A stretch of DNA of 64,000 bases from Owenia fusiformis (Eukaryota > Annelida > Polychaeta > Sabellida > Oweniidae). The stretch is from positions 22,332,455 through 22,396,454 of the forward strand of contig CAIIXF020000002.1 of the NCBI GenBank assembly GCA_903813345.2, given 5' to 3'. Under the pieces are notes generated by a model that made no database searches, had not been told where the DNA came from, and saw only the letters and a program-made list of their open reading frames with translations. Positions 33,235 to 46,800 of this stretch are shown here, one piece after another. A program made the translations under genes and the position numbers. Position 1 is the stretch's first letter. Every line of letters begins with the position of its first letter.

Positions 33235-36200
33235 ATGGCGACATTTGAGGTTTGGATTTTTATTTAAAAATTGATATTTGTCCTAATATCTATGTCATTA
33301 GACAAAATTTTATATTTTAAACCTCATATATTAGCTAGACTATGTCTTACCCTTGTGTCTGTGGGTTTGATTGCACAGTTATATGTAGATTTATGCCTAG
33401 GTTAGGCCTAGAAAAAAATAGGATCTGATTTTTTTCAGAAGTGCCACTGACACTGTCTTGCAACACGAAAGATGATGAACGAGATGTTGGTGCCACAATT
33501 GGTACTATTGTGTCAGTAAATCACTGACAGCAGCAGCAAAGCAATGCAGATTACTCACATACCATATTAGTTTATTGAATTTTTTCTTTATCCAATTTAC
33601 GTGTTAGTGTACTTAACACGATGGCACTTTAATGCTGCCTTTGGTCACTAGATACATTGGTTTCACTTTGTACTATATTTTCACTTGTGCTTTTCACTAA
33701 TACTTGTTTTGATTTACTTTTTGAGAGTGCGCATTTTACATTTGTTTTCGTCATCTAAAAGAGTCAATTTCTCAGTTATATTAAAAAAACTTTTGTTTAA
33801 GAGTCACTATCTCAGTGTTGTTTTACGTAGTTAAATTCTATTAGTAGATAGTATGAACTGTTGTAGTCGTTCTACTATTTTTATGTTGATTTGCTGGTCT
33901 AAGTTCTTGTTAAGACCTGTGATGGTTTGTAAGTCTATGGTTGGGTTGTGGTTGGCTCCTAGTAGTACAGTGTCTATAGCTGCTAGCATAACCTCCCTCT
34001 GTGTACTGTATTTGCTGCACTGAAACAAGAAATGATGCAAAGTTTCTGGTGAATTACAGTGTTCACAGTTAGGAGAGGGGAGATCAGGGTTGATTTTGTA
34101 GTAGTGGCCATTGAGACGGGTGTGCCCAGATATAATTTGATTGACTTTTGTCTGACTGTATCTTTTACCCAACTTTACTGATTGTGATTGTACTTTTACT
34201 TGTGGGATAAGGTTTTGAATCAAGTTGACTTTATCAGAGTAGCTATACCTAGTTTGCCATTTATCAATAGACTTATTTTTAATTGATTTGTAAGCCATTG
34301 TTTTTGTTGTTTTTGGGGGTGGGAGGGTTGTGGCTGTTTTAGCAGCTTTTTTGGCTATCTTATCAGCTACCTCATTGCCCTCAATTCCTAGATGCCCAGG
34401 TACCCAGAAGATTTCTACGTTTTTCTTTAGCATGGAAAGTGATTTGCAAGCTTTTCTTATGCTTAAAATTTCAGGCATCATATTTTTGAGTTTAGTGTTC
34501 AGAAAGGCAGTTGTTATAGCTGGTTGGCAGTCAGATAGTATGATAACTTTATCTGACGTCCTTGTTTTGACAATGAATTCCACAGCCAGCTTGAGTGCAG
34601 TGACCTCTCCAGTATAGTTGTTGCCCTGACTGGCTACTGGTTCCTCCAGGCATACCGGATTGCTCTTTAAGCCACTGATGTAAATAATGGCTGAAGCACC
34701 AGTTGGTCCTGGGTTGCCCTCAGCGGATCCGTCTGTGAAGATAACAGTCTCTGAGCCATCAAGATCATTCAGCAAGTTGTTGATGCGATGAGATTGCTCG
34801 GATTTAGATCTGCTGAAATCCTCGGTATGCACGATGGCATCAGCTGGTAAAAAGGTCTCTGCATCTGCTTGGTAGTAGCTGTGTTTGACGTAGTTGGTTG
34901 GTTTGGTTGGACAGTTATGCAATCTGAGTCTAGCTGCTAAGATGTTAAAACAGGTAGGCTTTCTTTCTTGTTTTCCAGATTCTGCCCAATGATGGTATTC
35001 TTCAGTAATAGGGTCAGTTATATTATGAGATAATATTCTGATGATTGAAAATCGAAGTAAAATATGCACAAATCCTTCATGCGCTCTATAGATAATTTCT
35101 GTTCTTTCAGAGACAAGACCCTCTCAATCTTTCAATGCGGGAGAAGTCACTGATCAAACGACGTGTTAACAAGGAACATAACAGTAACTTTAGGGCTGGA
35201 TATGTACATATCAATGAAGAGAATCTCCATAAAACTGGAGTCAGAGGCAGGAAGAGATTTGTTATCTACATACTCATGGTTTTAATGGCTATTGTCGTAC
35301 TTGCTAATTTTATTGTAAGTACCTTTATTATCCCATCGAACGAAGTTCGGAGGGATATAGGGAACGCCTCCGTCCGTCCGTCTGTCCGTCCGTCCGTACG
35401 TACGTACGTCCGTCCGTCCGTCCGTCCGGGCAATAACTCAAATACCGTTGGCCCGATTTTGTTCATATTTTGTACACATATACCCTATGGAGGTAAAAGT
35501 TCTGCTCGATAGCCAATTTTCAAAATGGCCGCTCATTTCAAAATGGCGGCCATTTTAGTGCCGAATTTACAGTAATTTAGGTGCAATATGTAAAACTGTA
35601 ATAGCAATATGTTTTGGATGTAAAAAAATGATATAGGACATTAATAAAGCTAGAAATGTAGATATTAAAGAAGCACATGGCAGCCATCGTGAAAAATGGC
35701 GGCCTTTACTCGTTATTTTACGATTTTTGCTGTAACTCGAAAAGTAGTGGAGCGATTTTGTTCATATTTGGTATGTGAATACTATAAACATTGCACACTG
35801 TCTAAAGACACTTTTGGTAGAAAGTGGCCATTTTAAAAAATGGCCGCCATTTTGAAAAATGGCCGCCATTTTACGTATTTAACTATAACTCGAAAAGTAG
35901 TGAAGCGATTTTGTTCATATTTGGTATGTGAATACTATAAAGATGGCACACTGTCTAATGACACTTTTGGTAGAAGGCGGCCATTTTTCAAAATGGCCGC
36001 CATTTTAACGTATTTTACTATAACTCGAAAAGAAGTGGAGCGATTTTGTTCATATTTGGTATGTGAATACTAAAAGCATGACACACTATCTTATGACACT
36101 TTTAGTAGAAAGTGGCCATTTTGAAAAATGGCCGCCATTTTAATGTATTTTATAATAATTCGAAAAGTAGTGAAGCGATTTTGTTCATATTCGGCATGTG

Positions 36201-38761
36201 AATACTGTAAGCATGGCACACTGTCTAATGACACTTTTGGTAGAAGGCGGCCATTTTGAAAAATGGCCGCCATTTTAACATATTTTACTATAACTCGAAA
36301 AGAAGTGGAGCGATTTTGTTCATATTTGGTTTGTGAATACTATAAGTATGGCAAATGGTCTAATGACACTTTTGGTAGAAGGCGGCCATTTTGAAAAATG
36401 CCTGCCATTTTTGCTATATACTTTGTTTGTAAAAATGCCTTCCATGGCTGTTCGATGGGATTCGCTACGCTTTGGCGTTGCCGTTGTTCTGGTATTTTGA
36501 TATTTTTCCCTTTGATTTGAAGATAATATTGTATTGATACAAAATGCTTGACTCAGGATAGTGATGTTAAATTTGATAAATACAGTATTAATGAATTTCA
36601 AATAAAAAGCCACAAAGGTTTTCAGAACTTATTCGATCACAAATGTTCTCATTTCAACATTTCATATTAAGTTATCTGAACTTTGTAAAACAAAAATTGA
36701 GGTTACTTCAAGTTTATGAGGATTGGGTATTCATTTGATTTGCATTGACAATTTTGGAGAATTGCTTTACTGGATGTATAAGATTTACCAGTCGTGGAAA
36801 TCCCTATCATTTAAAAGAATACTGATTACATATTTTAGGTAACAGTTATCGTGTTTGTGTCACTGAAGATAGATGGCAATGGTATGCGGTACCTTGAGTT
36901 TACACCGCCAGGCGTGTTGCTTCGATTTATTGGAGAATCTCATTTTGACACTGTTGTCCCTCTCGAGGAGAGCCGAGTTGCTGGTTTATATAAAGAAGCC
37001 TTAGATATATCAGGGATAAATGGACAAAATGTGACACTATCTTCACAAGGGGAATCCTCATCATCAGGTATATACTTGTAAATTGATTTTTAGTCCATAA
37101 CTCACGTTTGTATGCATAAAACATGTGTTATGTTTTGAAACTTTTCTTCAGCACTATGAACGGCTGAATGAACACAGCCTCCATATGCCTGTGTAAATAA
37201 TATGTTGAAAATTTAGTTTATCAGATAGTAATTGCTATAAGTTTTCTGAAAAGAGCAGAATACATAAATTAATTGTTTTCTGCTATGACTTCATGATAAC
37301 TATTATATCGTTACAGAAACAAGAATTGCAATGTGTCTGGTAACTCATATTGACAACATGTTAATGATAAATTAGTAGGAATAGGGTCTATGAGTACTTA
37401 TAGGTTTACATAGCACTTTGTGACTTGTTCTTGCTGAATATTAAATATTAAGTCAATGTTGTCAAAATCTCTACTTCCATACCAAAGCTAAATCGGCAAA
37501 TGGTGCATTAAGCGCATTCTTTCACATTTCAGTAACTGTAGGGAATGGTGTTACCACAATCAAAGTTGATAACTCCTTTCAAGTAACAGACCCTCAAACA
37601 GGAAAGACCATCTTTAAAGCTGGCAAGGATGGGGTCACTTATCCTGATGATATTAATCATATAAGCATGGATGAAGTCACAACAGATAGAGTAAGTACAA
37701 TGACAACTTTTGATATGATATTGTCACCACCAGAAGTGGTTAAAGTCTCAGACTTTTTTGTGGAAGGCAGTCAGGGGTTTGTGTCTGTAACAAATGGCAG
37801 GTTGTGACATTTTGTTAATGTTCATGAAAACACAGAATGAAATTCTGCGCTAAGGGCTGATGTGAAAAAGTCAGTCCACCCTTGTGGGTATCAAACCCAC
37901 GACCCCTTGCTTGCTGGATGAGTGCTCTACCACTGAGCTATGGAGCCAACTGGCTTTTCCACATCAACATTGCATATATAGCACGCACTATTTAAAAAAG
38001 TCATTGCCAAATAAAAAATGTGGACATTTGTTGGCCCACCTTGTACTTATTTCATTTTTACTATTATCATCCAGTGATAAAATAAAAGTCTAGCTTCACA
38101 AATGTTACACTTACACAACATCAGTCTATAATAAGTGGCAATCAGAGACTTTTAAATGGCATTTACTTCATTACAGGTTGCCAGTCCAATAGATCAGGAT
38201 CTGAAGATTCAGGGAGAAAATGTTATTCTTCAGGGTAATGAAGGGATATTTGGTGAAGCTCGCTCAATATTGTTCAGGGCAAGCTCACCAACATCAAATA
38301 TCACATTTGGAAGTTCAGTAAGTCAATGTTTCCCTATGTTCAATTTAAAATGAATTTTTAGATACTAGGAAGGTTAAACTACATGTAATTATAGTGGACA
38401 TGCGGGATTATGGTTCTTTAGGGAATATTGCACTTTGAAAAAAATTCCGCAGTTAACCCCACATTATTAAAAAAATGAGTTTTGGGTGTCAATTTTTAAC
38501 AATTAAATGTTTCTCTGACACTTGCTTACTTGCTTATTCTTACTTATCCGCCTGTCTGCATTTCAGACTAGTGGTAAAACAATTCTTGATGGAAAAGAGG
38601 GTGTGACGTTAACTAAAGTAAAGAGCCTACCATCTTCGACTATTGGATCAACTGGTGCTGCCACCTATAGACTTTGTGTATGCTATCCTAGTGGACATCT
38701 TTATGGTGTCCCTAATGGAAGTCGCTGCTCTGACATCATTGAAAATCCATGTAAAGACTAA
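33235..38761 (+). CDS. SGCB: Beta-sarcoglycan
   Basis: Core subunit of the sarcoglycan complex of the dystrophin-glycoprotein assembly at the cell membrane. Exons: 33235-33249 (five codons, inferred, donor GTTTGG), 35111-35314, 36839-37067, 37533-37690, 38177-38317 and 38567-38761. The total is 942 nt and 313 aa, against about 318 in human. The cytoplasmic MREKSLIKRRVNKEHNSNF closely matches vertebrate SGCB. A single transmembrane helix spans about residues 55-81 (type II topology). The extracellular part is beta-rich with N-glycosylation sequons, and the C-terminus has the conserved cysteines (CVCYPSG..., ENPC). Exons 2-6 are certain. The tiny exon 1 rests on phase, position and an ATG in AAGATGGCG context. 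Intron 1 holds an antisense LINE fragment, and intron 2 a tandem repeat block. Confidence 0.93.
33831..35069 (-). mobile_element. 5'-truncated non-LTR retrotransposon: RNase H and C-terminal zinc knuckle
   Basis: 412-codon ORF antisense within SGCB intron 1. The RNase H domain has all four acidic residues: Asp113 (FTDGS), Glu155 (YTGEVTALKLA), Asp180 (LSDCQPA) and Asp236 (GNEVADKIAK). It also has the WVPGHLGIEGNE block. A CX2CX7HX4C motif follows (CEHCNSPETLHHFLFQC). This order (RNase H, then HF.F.C knuckle) is typical of I/Tad/LOA-like LINEs. Endonuclease and reverse transcriptase are absent, consistent with 5' truncation. The ORF is free of stops, so the copy is young. Confidence 0.85.
35342..36430. 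repeat. Tandem repeat block with GTCC microsatellite head and ~134-bp units
   Basis: Starts with 'gaacgaagttcggagggata' and a CCGT/ACGT microsatellite (35369-35427). About five units follow with a period of 132-154 bp (anchors 'taactcgaaaag' at about 35732, 35886, 36020, 36152, 36288). Each carries 'gcgattttgttcatattt' and paired GGCCGCCATTTT/AAAATGGCCGCC boxes. It lies in SGCB intron 2. ORFs through it are repeat artefacts. Confidence 0.8.
37854..37950 (-). repeat. tRNA-derived SINE
   Basis: On the minus strand a tRNA-like head has an A box (TAGCTCAGTGGTAGAGC) and a B box (GGGTTTGATACCC). It is followed by TGACTTTTTCACATCAGCCC. The anticodon arm does not fold, so it is a SINE head, not a working tRNA. 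Related copies: 19265-19345, 39412-39465 and, more distant, 44520-44600. Confidence 0.65.
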
Positions 38762-41206
38762 GTGGACACTATGTATATCCAACTTATGCATTTAGAAGGA
38801 GCTTAGAATATGTAGATGTCAGGTGGGGTATTAAGGGATGGACCAATGCAAGGATCTTAACTTTTTCTGGACATGAATTTTGGAAAAATTGATTTAGTTT
38901 AAAATAAAAAAATCTCTGTGTCTGAAAATTCTCGAACCATGGTTGAATAGACAGAAATATTATAAACTTTAAGGACTGGAAAGAACTTATGGTCCACCCC
39001 TAATATCAAGATTTTTGCATATTTGGGCTTCTTTCAAAATAGACATCAAGCAATCTCAATGTGCCAAAAAGAATATTATATATTTAATTGTATTTTATAT
39101 TGTTTAATAATCATGGGCAATATTCATTTCTTCAAAGAAGGAATTTTTTTCTAGAACATAATTTTTACGATTTTTACAGTATCTATAACCAGATTGATTT
39201 TTCTTACTTACTTACTAGATAGTATTGATAATTTGAATTATTATAATCCATTAAAGATCTGATTCTGACACATATAATAGGCATACATGTACTTAGTATC
39301 TATCATTGCATCGATAAAATTTGGGGAATATTTTTTTAAATTGAAATTGTGAATCTGTTACTTTACGCAAGTCACTAAATGTTCTTGGTTAATCTGAAAC
39401 AAAGGATCTATGCTGATGTGAAAAAGACAACCCACCTCGGTGGAAATCAAACCCTTTTACCTTATTTAATATTCTACGTGTAGATTTTTATTATATTTTG
39501 TTAAATCTTTTGAATTTAGATATATTGAGGAAAGTGTTAATAAGGTTCTAAGTTAAATGTTTAATTTTGGCAAAAGAATAATGCCTCTGACTGTTTATTG
39601 AAATACTCTAGTCATGTTTGAAATAACACATAATAACACAATCATTGAAAAAATCAGATAAAGGATTGGTTTTCATTTCAGCATCTACTTTTTATGTCAC
39701 CACCACAAGTAGTGACATATTGTTACATTCTCAAACATTTTTGTAGACAGTGTTTCATCTACAATTAAGGGAATAAGAGTATTGTAATCATGTTACAAAC
39801 AGTGTTACAAATACATGTACTGTTAGAATATTTATTGATATTATTTGTAGAATTCTACAATTGAAAATACATGTAGATATTTTATTTATTTTTTGTACAT
39901 TTTACATGTGTATAGATTAAAAATCGTATGATATTGTATATAAGTGTATCAAATGTGTTAAGTTGACAAAAATGTATTGTTTGCTTATCACATTTAGAAA
40001 TAGATTTTATAGTATCGAGTGCAGTATCACAGAAGTAAAACTTGTTGTGTTTATTTGTTATCAGGGTTGTAGCCAGCTTTCAGTCAAGGGGGGTGCAATT
40101 GCCAATATTTGGGGGGTTTTCAGTCAGGGGGGTGCGATCGCCAAATTTTTCAATCAGGGGGCGCAATTGTGGCATAAGCAAGGCCAAATGAATTTTTTTT
40201 AAGAATTGTTTTGAATTTTACAAAAGATGATGTAACTTACTCCATTAACTGTGACTTCTTCTAATGGTCTAAATCGAATGGTTCTGTTTTTGTTGGTTAT
40301 TGGAGATGGGGGGGGGGTGGTGGTGTGATGGATTTGAATGAACTTGCTTTAAGTCTTAACTCTCCCTATTTGAACCCATAGGCTTCCTTAGATGAGGTTT
40401 ATTAACGTTGAATGCCTAAATTGTTGAAACCGATTATTATTATTAATTCATTTATAAAATATAACAATAACAATTCTGATAAAACCCTTTTATTGGCTGA
40501 TCATGCCCATTCTGCACAGCTTAGTCTAATATACACTGAATAATTCACAAACTACACTCTTTGATCTCACTTTTAACCTTAGTCTAGCTCCAAGACTCTG
40601 TGACCCCCCCCCCCCCTCTACTACTAGACTAAACACCTTCTCACACTTCTCAGGAGGTGTTTATGGTTGGGTGTCACAAGGGCTTGTATCTGGACTGACT
40701 ATTTTAACCTTTAAATTACTTTGACCTGAGAAAAGGGGAAGATATGGTGTTCACTGGAGAGACATATTCATTTAGACTGGTTCAATGTATAGATTAATGA
40801 CTTGTGATAGTTACAGTTATTTGTCTTGAAAATTCCAGGTCCAGTCATTTCATTGGTTATCAGAATTTCAATTGTCTTCAAGTTGTGGATCAGATGTTTA
40901 AAGATATACATTGTTATATCGTTCATGGCTGTTCATAAGTGTTTGCTAAAAATCTATGATAAGGTAGTCACAATCATAAAAACTATTATCATCTTTGTAT
41001 ATTAAACAATGCAAATCCTGACATATCTTAGTTGACTAATGATATGGTGCTAAGTGGTACAATGTAATAACTTCTGAAAATCATTTTTAAATTATTGATT
41101 GGGATTTTGAGGGCATGTGTTTAACTTCCAACCTTCTTGTTCAGTTAGGATATTTCAGATCATAAACTATTTGCAGATTATTAATTCATGTAAGTATGTT
41201 ACTTTT
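38762..41206. other. Intergenic, SGCB 3' UTR and dispersed repeats
   Basis: SGCB 3' UTR at the left. There is a SINE fragment near 39412-39465. A G-rich repeat at 40070-40200 ('ggggggtgc' with AATTGCCAA/GATCGCCAAA) is of the type common in marine invertebrate genomes. G- and C-runs occur near 40307-40318 and 40603-40617. No supported gene. Confidence 0.4.
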
Positions 41207-43028
41207 TATCGCACTTTGAAAAAGTGCTATATTGTTGTCGTCTTGTGCTGTTGGGCGGGCGGGCGGGCGTGCAGTCGTGCGGGCGGGCGTGCGGGCGGGC
41301 GGGACATAAACCAAATCTTGTCATCAAATTTCCAGGATAACTGCTTACCTGTTCAACTTGAAATTTTTACAGATGCAAGAGCAGACTAGTACCAAGATCT
41401 GATTAGGTTAAGGGCATGCTGGGTAAACTACGTGGCGGCCATTTTGAATTTTTCAACAAATCTTGTCATCAAAATTCCAGGAAAACCACTTATCCGTTCA
41501 ACTTGAAATTTTTACAGATGCAAGAGCAGACTATTGCCAAGATCTGATTAGGTTTTGGGTATGCTGGCTGAATAACCCAGATGCGAGTAGAAATAATCTT
41601 GATTTACGTCATTAAAAATTCAAAATTCAGTCAAAGTAATATCATATTTGAAATCTACATGTAAAATTACATCTAGAAATGTGGTTTTAAAAAGTGTTTA
41701 TCAACTTTGAAAAATTAATTTTCTTTGAAAATGTGACTTCTAGCTCGGGGAGATTCCCCATAGACCCCATGCTATAAAATCACAAAAAATGAAATATCTT
41801 TCCTTTGAGTGGACAGATAATATTTTGCTTTACTGGACATATTTTCATTAGTATAAGTATCAGACACATAAGGGTTATATGAAAATTGAGTCACTTAAAT
41901 TGATAATATTCAAGTTTAAGGGAACTTTCTTATATACCTGCCATGTTAATTGACCCGAATCAGCCACCTGGTGGTGAAACTGGGAACTACCTACTCGCAT
42001 TTGGGTAATTACATGGTGGCCATTTTGAATTTTTCAATTTGGCGGCCATTTTGAATTTTTCAACTTGCTCCAAATTGACCAAATTTTTTTTTAAAAAACA
42101 TCTACAAGTTCTCAGAAGTTCGAATCTGACCTTAGATTTTAGATTTGACCTTTCATTCACCTTCAGTGACCTTGAAAAGGTCAAAAAGTTGATTTTCTAA
42201 ATTGATATTTTGGATTTAAATTTAGGTCAGCTTAATTACAAAACACCTACTGAGGTCTGAAAAAGTTAAATTTTCAAGGTTGAAGGTCAAGGTCATTAAA
42301 CTAGGTCACAAATGATGTTATCCAAGTTTCTCAAAGTTTGAGACTACAAATCAATTCTTGTCATCAAAATTCCAAGAAAACCGCTAACCTGTTCAACTTG
42401 AAGTTTTTACACATGCAATAGTAGACTAGTGCCAAGATCTGATTAGGTTAAGGGCATGCTGGGTAAACTACGTGGCGGCCATTTTGAATTTTTCAACAAA
42501 TCTTGTCATCAAAATTCCAGAAAACCACTTATCCGTTCAACTTGAAATTTTTACAGATGCAAGAGCAGACTATTGCCAAGATCTGATTAGGTTTTGGGCA
42601 TGCTGGCTGAATTACATGGTGGCCATTTTGAATTTTTCAATTTGGCGGCCATTTTGAATTTTTCAACTTGCTCCAAATTGACCAAATTTTTTTTTTAAAA
42701 ACATCTACAAGTTCTCAGAAGCTCAAATCTGACCTTAGATTTCAGATTTGACCTTTCGTTGACCTTCAGTGACCTTGAAAAGGTCAAAAATTTGATTTTC
42801 TAAATTGATATTTTGGATTTAAATTTAGGTCAGCTTAATTACAAAACACCTACTGAGGTCTGAAAAAGTGAAATTTTCAAGGTCGAAGGTCATCAAATTA
42901 GGTCACAAACAATGTTATCTAAATTTTCCCAAAGTTCAAGACTACAAATAAATTCTTGTCATCAAAATTGCAGGAAAACCGCAAACCGTAAATTGCATGG
43001 TGGCCAGTTTGCTCTTCAAAGTGCGATA
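41207..43028. mobile_element. 1.8-kb non-autonomous element, TATCGCACTTTGAA inverted ends
   Basis: A 14-bp perfect TIR (TATCGCACTTTGAA at 41207-41220, inverted at 43015-43028), flanked by T-rich sequence. Behind the left end is a GGGC/GGGCGT microsatellite (41253-41303). The body is a tandem duplication: the block starting 'tcttgtcatcaaa..ttcca' with 'ggcggccattttgaatt' and 'gatctgattaggtt' recurs at about 41318-41580, 41455-42060, 42355-42680 and 42953. No transposase is seen. Confidence 0.65.
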
Positions 43029-43895
43029 TTTATCACTGTGTGTCTTGTTTAATATTTTATGGGGTTTTATTTTTATGAATAGTTGGATCTCACACATGGA
43101 ATTTACCTGACTGGGGAGTGCAACTTTTCTTATTTAGGATATATTGGTCTTACACTCCCCTTCATAAGTTTGGGAACCGGATGTTTTCACTGAATATCAA
43201 AGCATGTGAATGTTTGAATATTAATTTTGTTCCTTAATGGCAACAATTCGGAAATTTATGACAAAGTTGATGTATTTTTAAATCACCAAACATAAATAAG
43301 CTTTGAGAAGCTATCCGAAAAGGGAACCTCTCGTTGCCAAACTTATGGCGGGGACTGTATATCTTTCATTGCCATGCTTTTTTATTAAAAATCCAAACTT
43401 AACAACTTATTTCATACGGAGGTTGAACATTTTTGTCTTCAAAACTAAATGTGAATATCCCTACTATTATGGAAGACGGTATTAAAGCAAATATATAGTG
43501 AAGATCATTTGTCATTAAAAAATTGAGTTATTACAATAATATACTAACTTTTATACTTAATAAGGAAAAATATTCAAAAGGCTTGACAACAAGACAACAA
43601 AGAACTGTTACTAACTGGGGTTACTAAATTTACATTTACAAATCTGAACCAAGGTCAAAGACACCGCATTCTTCAGATGATATTCTTTGTCAATGATTTA
43701 AAAAAAACATTTCGTTACAAGTTATTCTCTAATCATTTCTTTATTAATTGATCACTCAATTTTGTGTTTACAACCAGTCCGTCCCTGTATGTGCCTGGGA
43801 CCTACATGTAGTCACAATAGAAGGATAGAAGGTGGGAGTTAATAATTTATTTAGACAATAGACGTTGAAGGTGCCATAGCTGAGAGGGTTCAAAG
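43029..43895. other. Intergenic upstream of the lectin gene
   Basis: Contains an imperfect inverted-repeat element at about 43149-43362 (ends 'ACACTCCCCTTCATAAGTTT' and 'AAACTTATGGCGGGGACTGT'). A related word pair occurs near 15498-15567. The lectin promoter should lie in the last few hundred bases; no clear motif was recognised. Confidence 0.4.
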
Positions 43896-46800
43896 ATGAC
43901 AGTCTCCTTGTATCTATTTCTCACGCTGACAATATTAGGAGAAGGTAATTAACACTGATAAACAGTTGTTTGTGTTTATTTGTATTTTTAAGGTCTCTAG
44001 CTCTGTGTGTTTACAATATTACCAGGAGATCATCAATGTCATATATGCACCAAATGTTTGTTAAAAGTCTACTTGATATGTTGATCTCGCACCCTATATC
44101 AAAATATGATCATAGCACAACCTTGATATCAAAACACAATCTCAGCACATCCATAGTATCAAACCTAACTCCATGCACAAATCTAAAAACTCTACGACGG
44201 TAAAATCAAAACTATCCCATTAGAGAAAGGCAGTGGCTACGTGGTACGAATATGAAATCAGAATGGAGATATTTTCATTGTAATGTATGACCAACTTACA
44301 CCCCCCAACCGAAAAAAAGTTTGGAAATTTGGACTTTCCATTAATCGTGCTAATGTGTATTCGTGATTGAAATTGAATCAATTCTCTCAACTACAAAATG
44401 CTTTAATAATGAATTTGTAAAATCGAACAAAACGAGCTTTAAAACATGATCCAATGGGAAAGTTGGGATTTTGTTTTCCGACTAAATATTATGTGTAGGC
44501 ACTTTATTTTCCGGATAACCTGTATTTCAGCATTAGCAAGGTGTCACGAGTTCGATCCCCACTTGGGTGCAATGATCTTTTCAAGACAGCTCTTATTCAT
44601 TCTGTGTTCTCATAACTAACCATTTCAGTATTCAGTCAGCGCTGTCTTTCTAACTGGGAGGCGGCCAATGGACAATGCTTTTTATTCAACAATAAAACTA
44701 GCACGTGGCAAGAGAGTAGAGCAGGTTGTGTCAGAGCAGGGGGAGACCTTCTCAAACTAGAAAACCAAAAAGACAAGGTATACATTGATAAGTTTTCATT
44801 GCTCTTTCAATTCAACAAAGAAGTGAAATACTCTTGGATCAAAGATGTAGTGATTCAGAATTAGATCCAAATGCTACCACCGATCAGTTCAACATTGGGG
44901 AGGTTAAAGTATACTTTTTTAAGAGAACTTGAACGTGTAATTCCATGACGCCGGGGATAAATGTTACACTCATAGGGACCTCGAGATGACCATACATTTT
45001 ACACGTCCACGTAGACGTTATATTTAAAACGTGTAGCTAAACCTCTTACCCGTGACCTTTACCATCCATTTTTATGAATATTAAAGGCATGGCTGATCTA
45101 TAAGCTTCAAGAGAAGGAAAAGAAATTCTGGTGGACGGGTCTACACAGAGAAGAAAACAACGATTGTAAAACAGACTTCAGGTGGATCGACGATACAAAA
45201 CCTGATTTTGTTAATCTTGTGTAAGTTTTGTGATATGCAATACGCCGCCATTCTTTTGATTTATGTCAAGAAATTGTGCTTTACGTCAATCGTGTGTGTG
45301 TTTTTGATATAGGTTAATCTTTTGAAATAAGTGCGTGCTTAGTTATGACATATGTCAATATTTTGTAATTTGCACTGTATGATATACGACAATCCTTTGC
45401 TGTTAAAGAAATATCCTATGTGAATATTAATAGTTTAAGATAAAATTGTCAAAAAGCATTTTAGTTTCTGAATATTGTTTCAGGAAATGGAACAAGGAAC
45501 CTAACAATTGGGATGGTAACGAACACTGCGGAGAGATTCTTAAGAACGGAGTCCACAACGACCAGAACTGTGCCCAGAAACGTGGCTATATCTGTAAAGA
45601 TGATATTCCTTTGGGTAGGTGTGGATCATATACAAGAGTAGACTCAATCATAATCGGTTCTCATCTTTATTCTCTGAAGACATGTTGATTGTCGCTGTTT
45701 TTTCATTCCGTGAGATTAAGTTTCTAAAAGATCATTATATCAAATCATATTTCTGGTTTGTAATAAGGAAATATTTATGGAAATAATGTTGTAACACTAG
45801 CTATCCAAGAGGAATCTGGGTTACTAAATCATTCACAGGGGTATAATAATAACGTGTATGCTATGTAGTTTGTCCTCAAATGTTGCCCATTGTCATATAT
45901 GATTCTATTCCCAGTAATTATAAGTACAAATCGCCTACAACGAATTACTCTTTATTTTCCCAGGAGAACTGAACTGTCCATACGGCTGGTTTGAACGGAA
46001 TCTAAATTGTTATTATATAAGTACACGGGTTCCTAGTGAAATGGTAGACTGGGAAGGTGCCAAGACTAAGTGCAAGTCCTTGTTTAATGCCACCGCCAAC
46101 TGCAATCTGTTGTCCGTATCAAGTTCCAAAGAGAGGGTAATTCAAGAAAATGAAATATTTAAAAATAATGTATAGAATAGGGATTGCATATATACTGTTT
46201 AGGCGGTCATTATATAACTATTATCCCAATGGAAATGAGGCAAAAAATCTGTTGACATTCAGTTATAAAAATATTTAGTCCTAATCTAGCCCCTTATCTA
46301 GGTCACAGTTCATTATCATTTTCATTTAATTACATCATTGATTAACAATATACAACACCCGTTGAGATAGTGTGGGTAGTTGTGAAATTTCCGGTTGTTT
46401 TTTTCGCCCGAAAGTTCCAGTAAAACATTAACCAACCCCTGGGATGAGGAAAAGACCAAACCTTATGCTGATGAAGTCATCCTAGACAAAGCCCAAACAC
46501 CCAACGAATTGCAAATTGTTTCCTAATTTTCAGGATTTTATAACAGAAATGGTGAGTCATTATTGGAACGTCAGATCTCACTCGTCCGGCTGGTGGACTG
46601 GCCTGAATGATCTCTCGGACGGCAGGTGGAAGTGGCTTGACAATACCACCCCCGCAGGCAGTGATACCATGTAGGTGTTTGTAACTCAAAAGGCCGGCTT
46701 AGACCTTGAAACTTATGAAAACAGTTTATTCAATCAGGTCAGGGTGTTCTGTAGCCATTGCAAGTTTCTGAGAAAATGTGCTAGACATGAAAATAGGGAG

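Noticed and set aside
35135-35512. ORF continuing the SGCB exon into repeated SVRP residues
   Set aside because: Only 35111-35314 is the exon. The rest reads through a GTAAGT donor into a GTCC microsatellite.
37871-37948. A tRNA gene on the minus strand
   Set aside because: A and B boxes are present but the anticodon arm cannot pair, and the tail matches other SINE copies.
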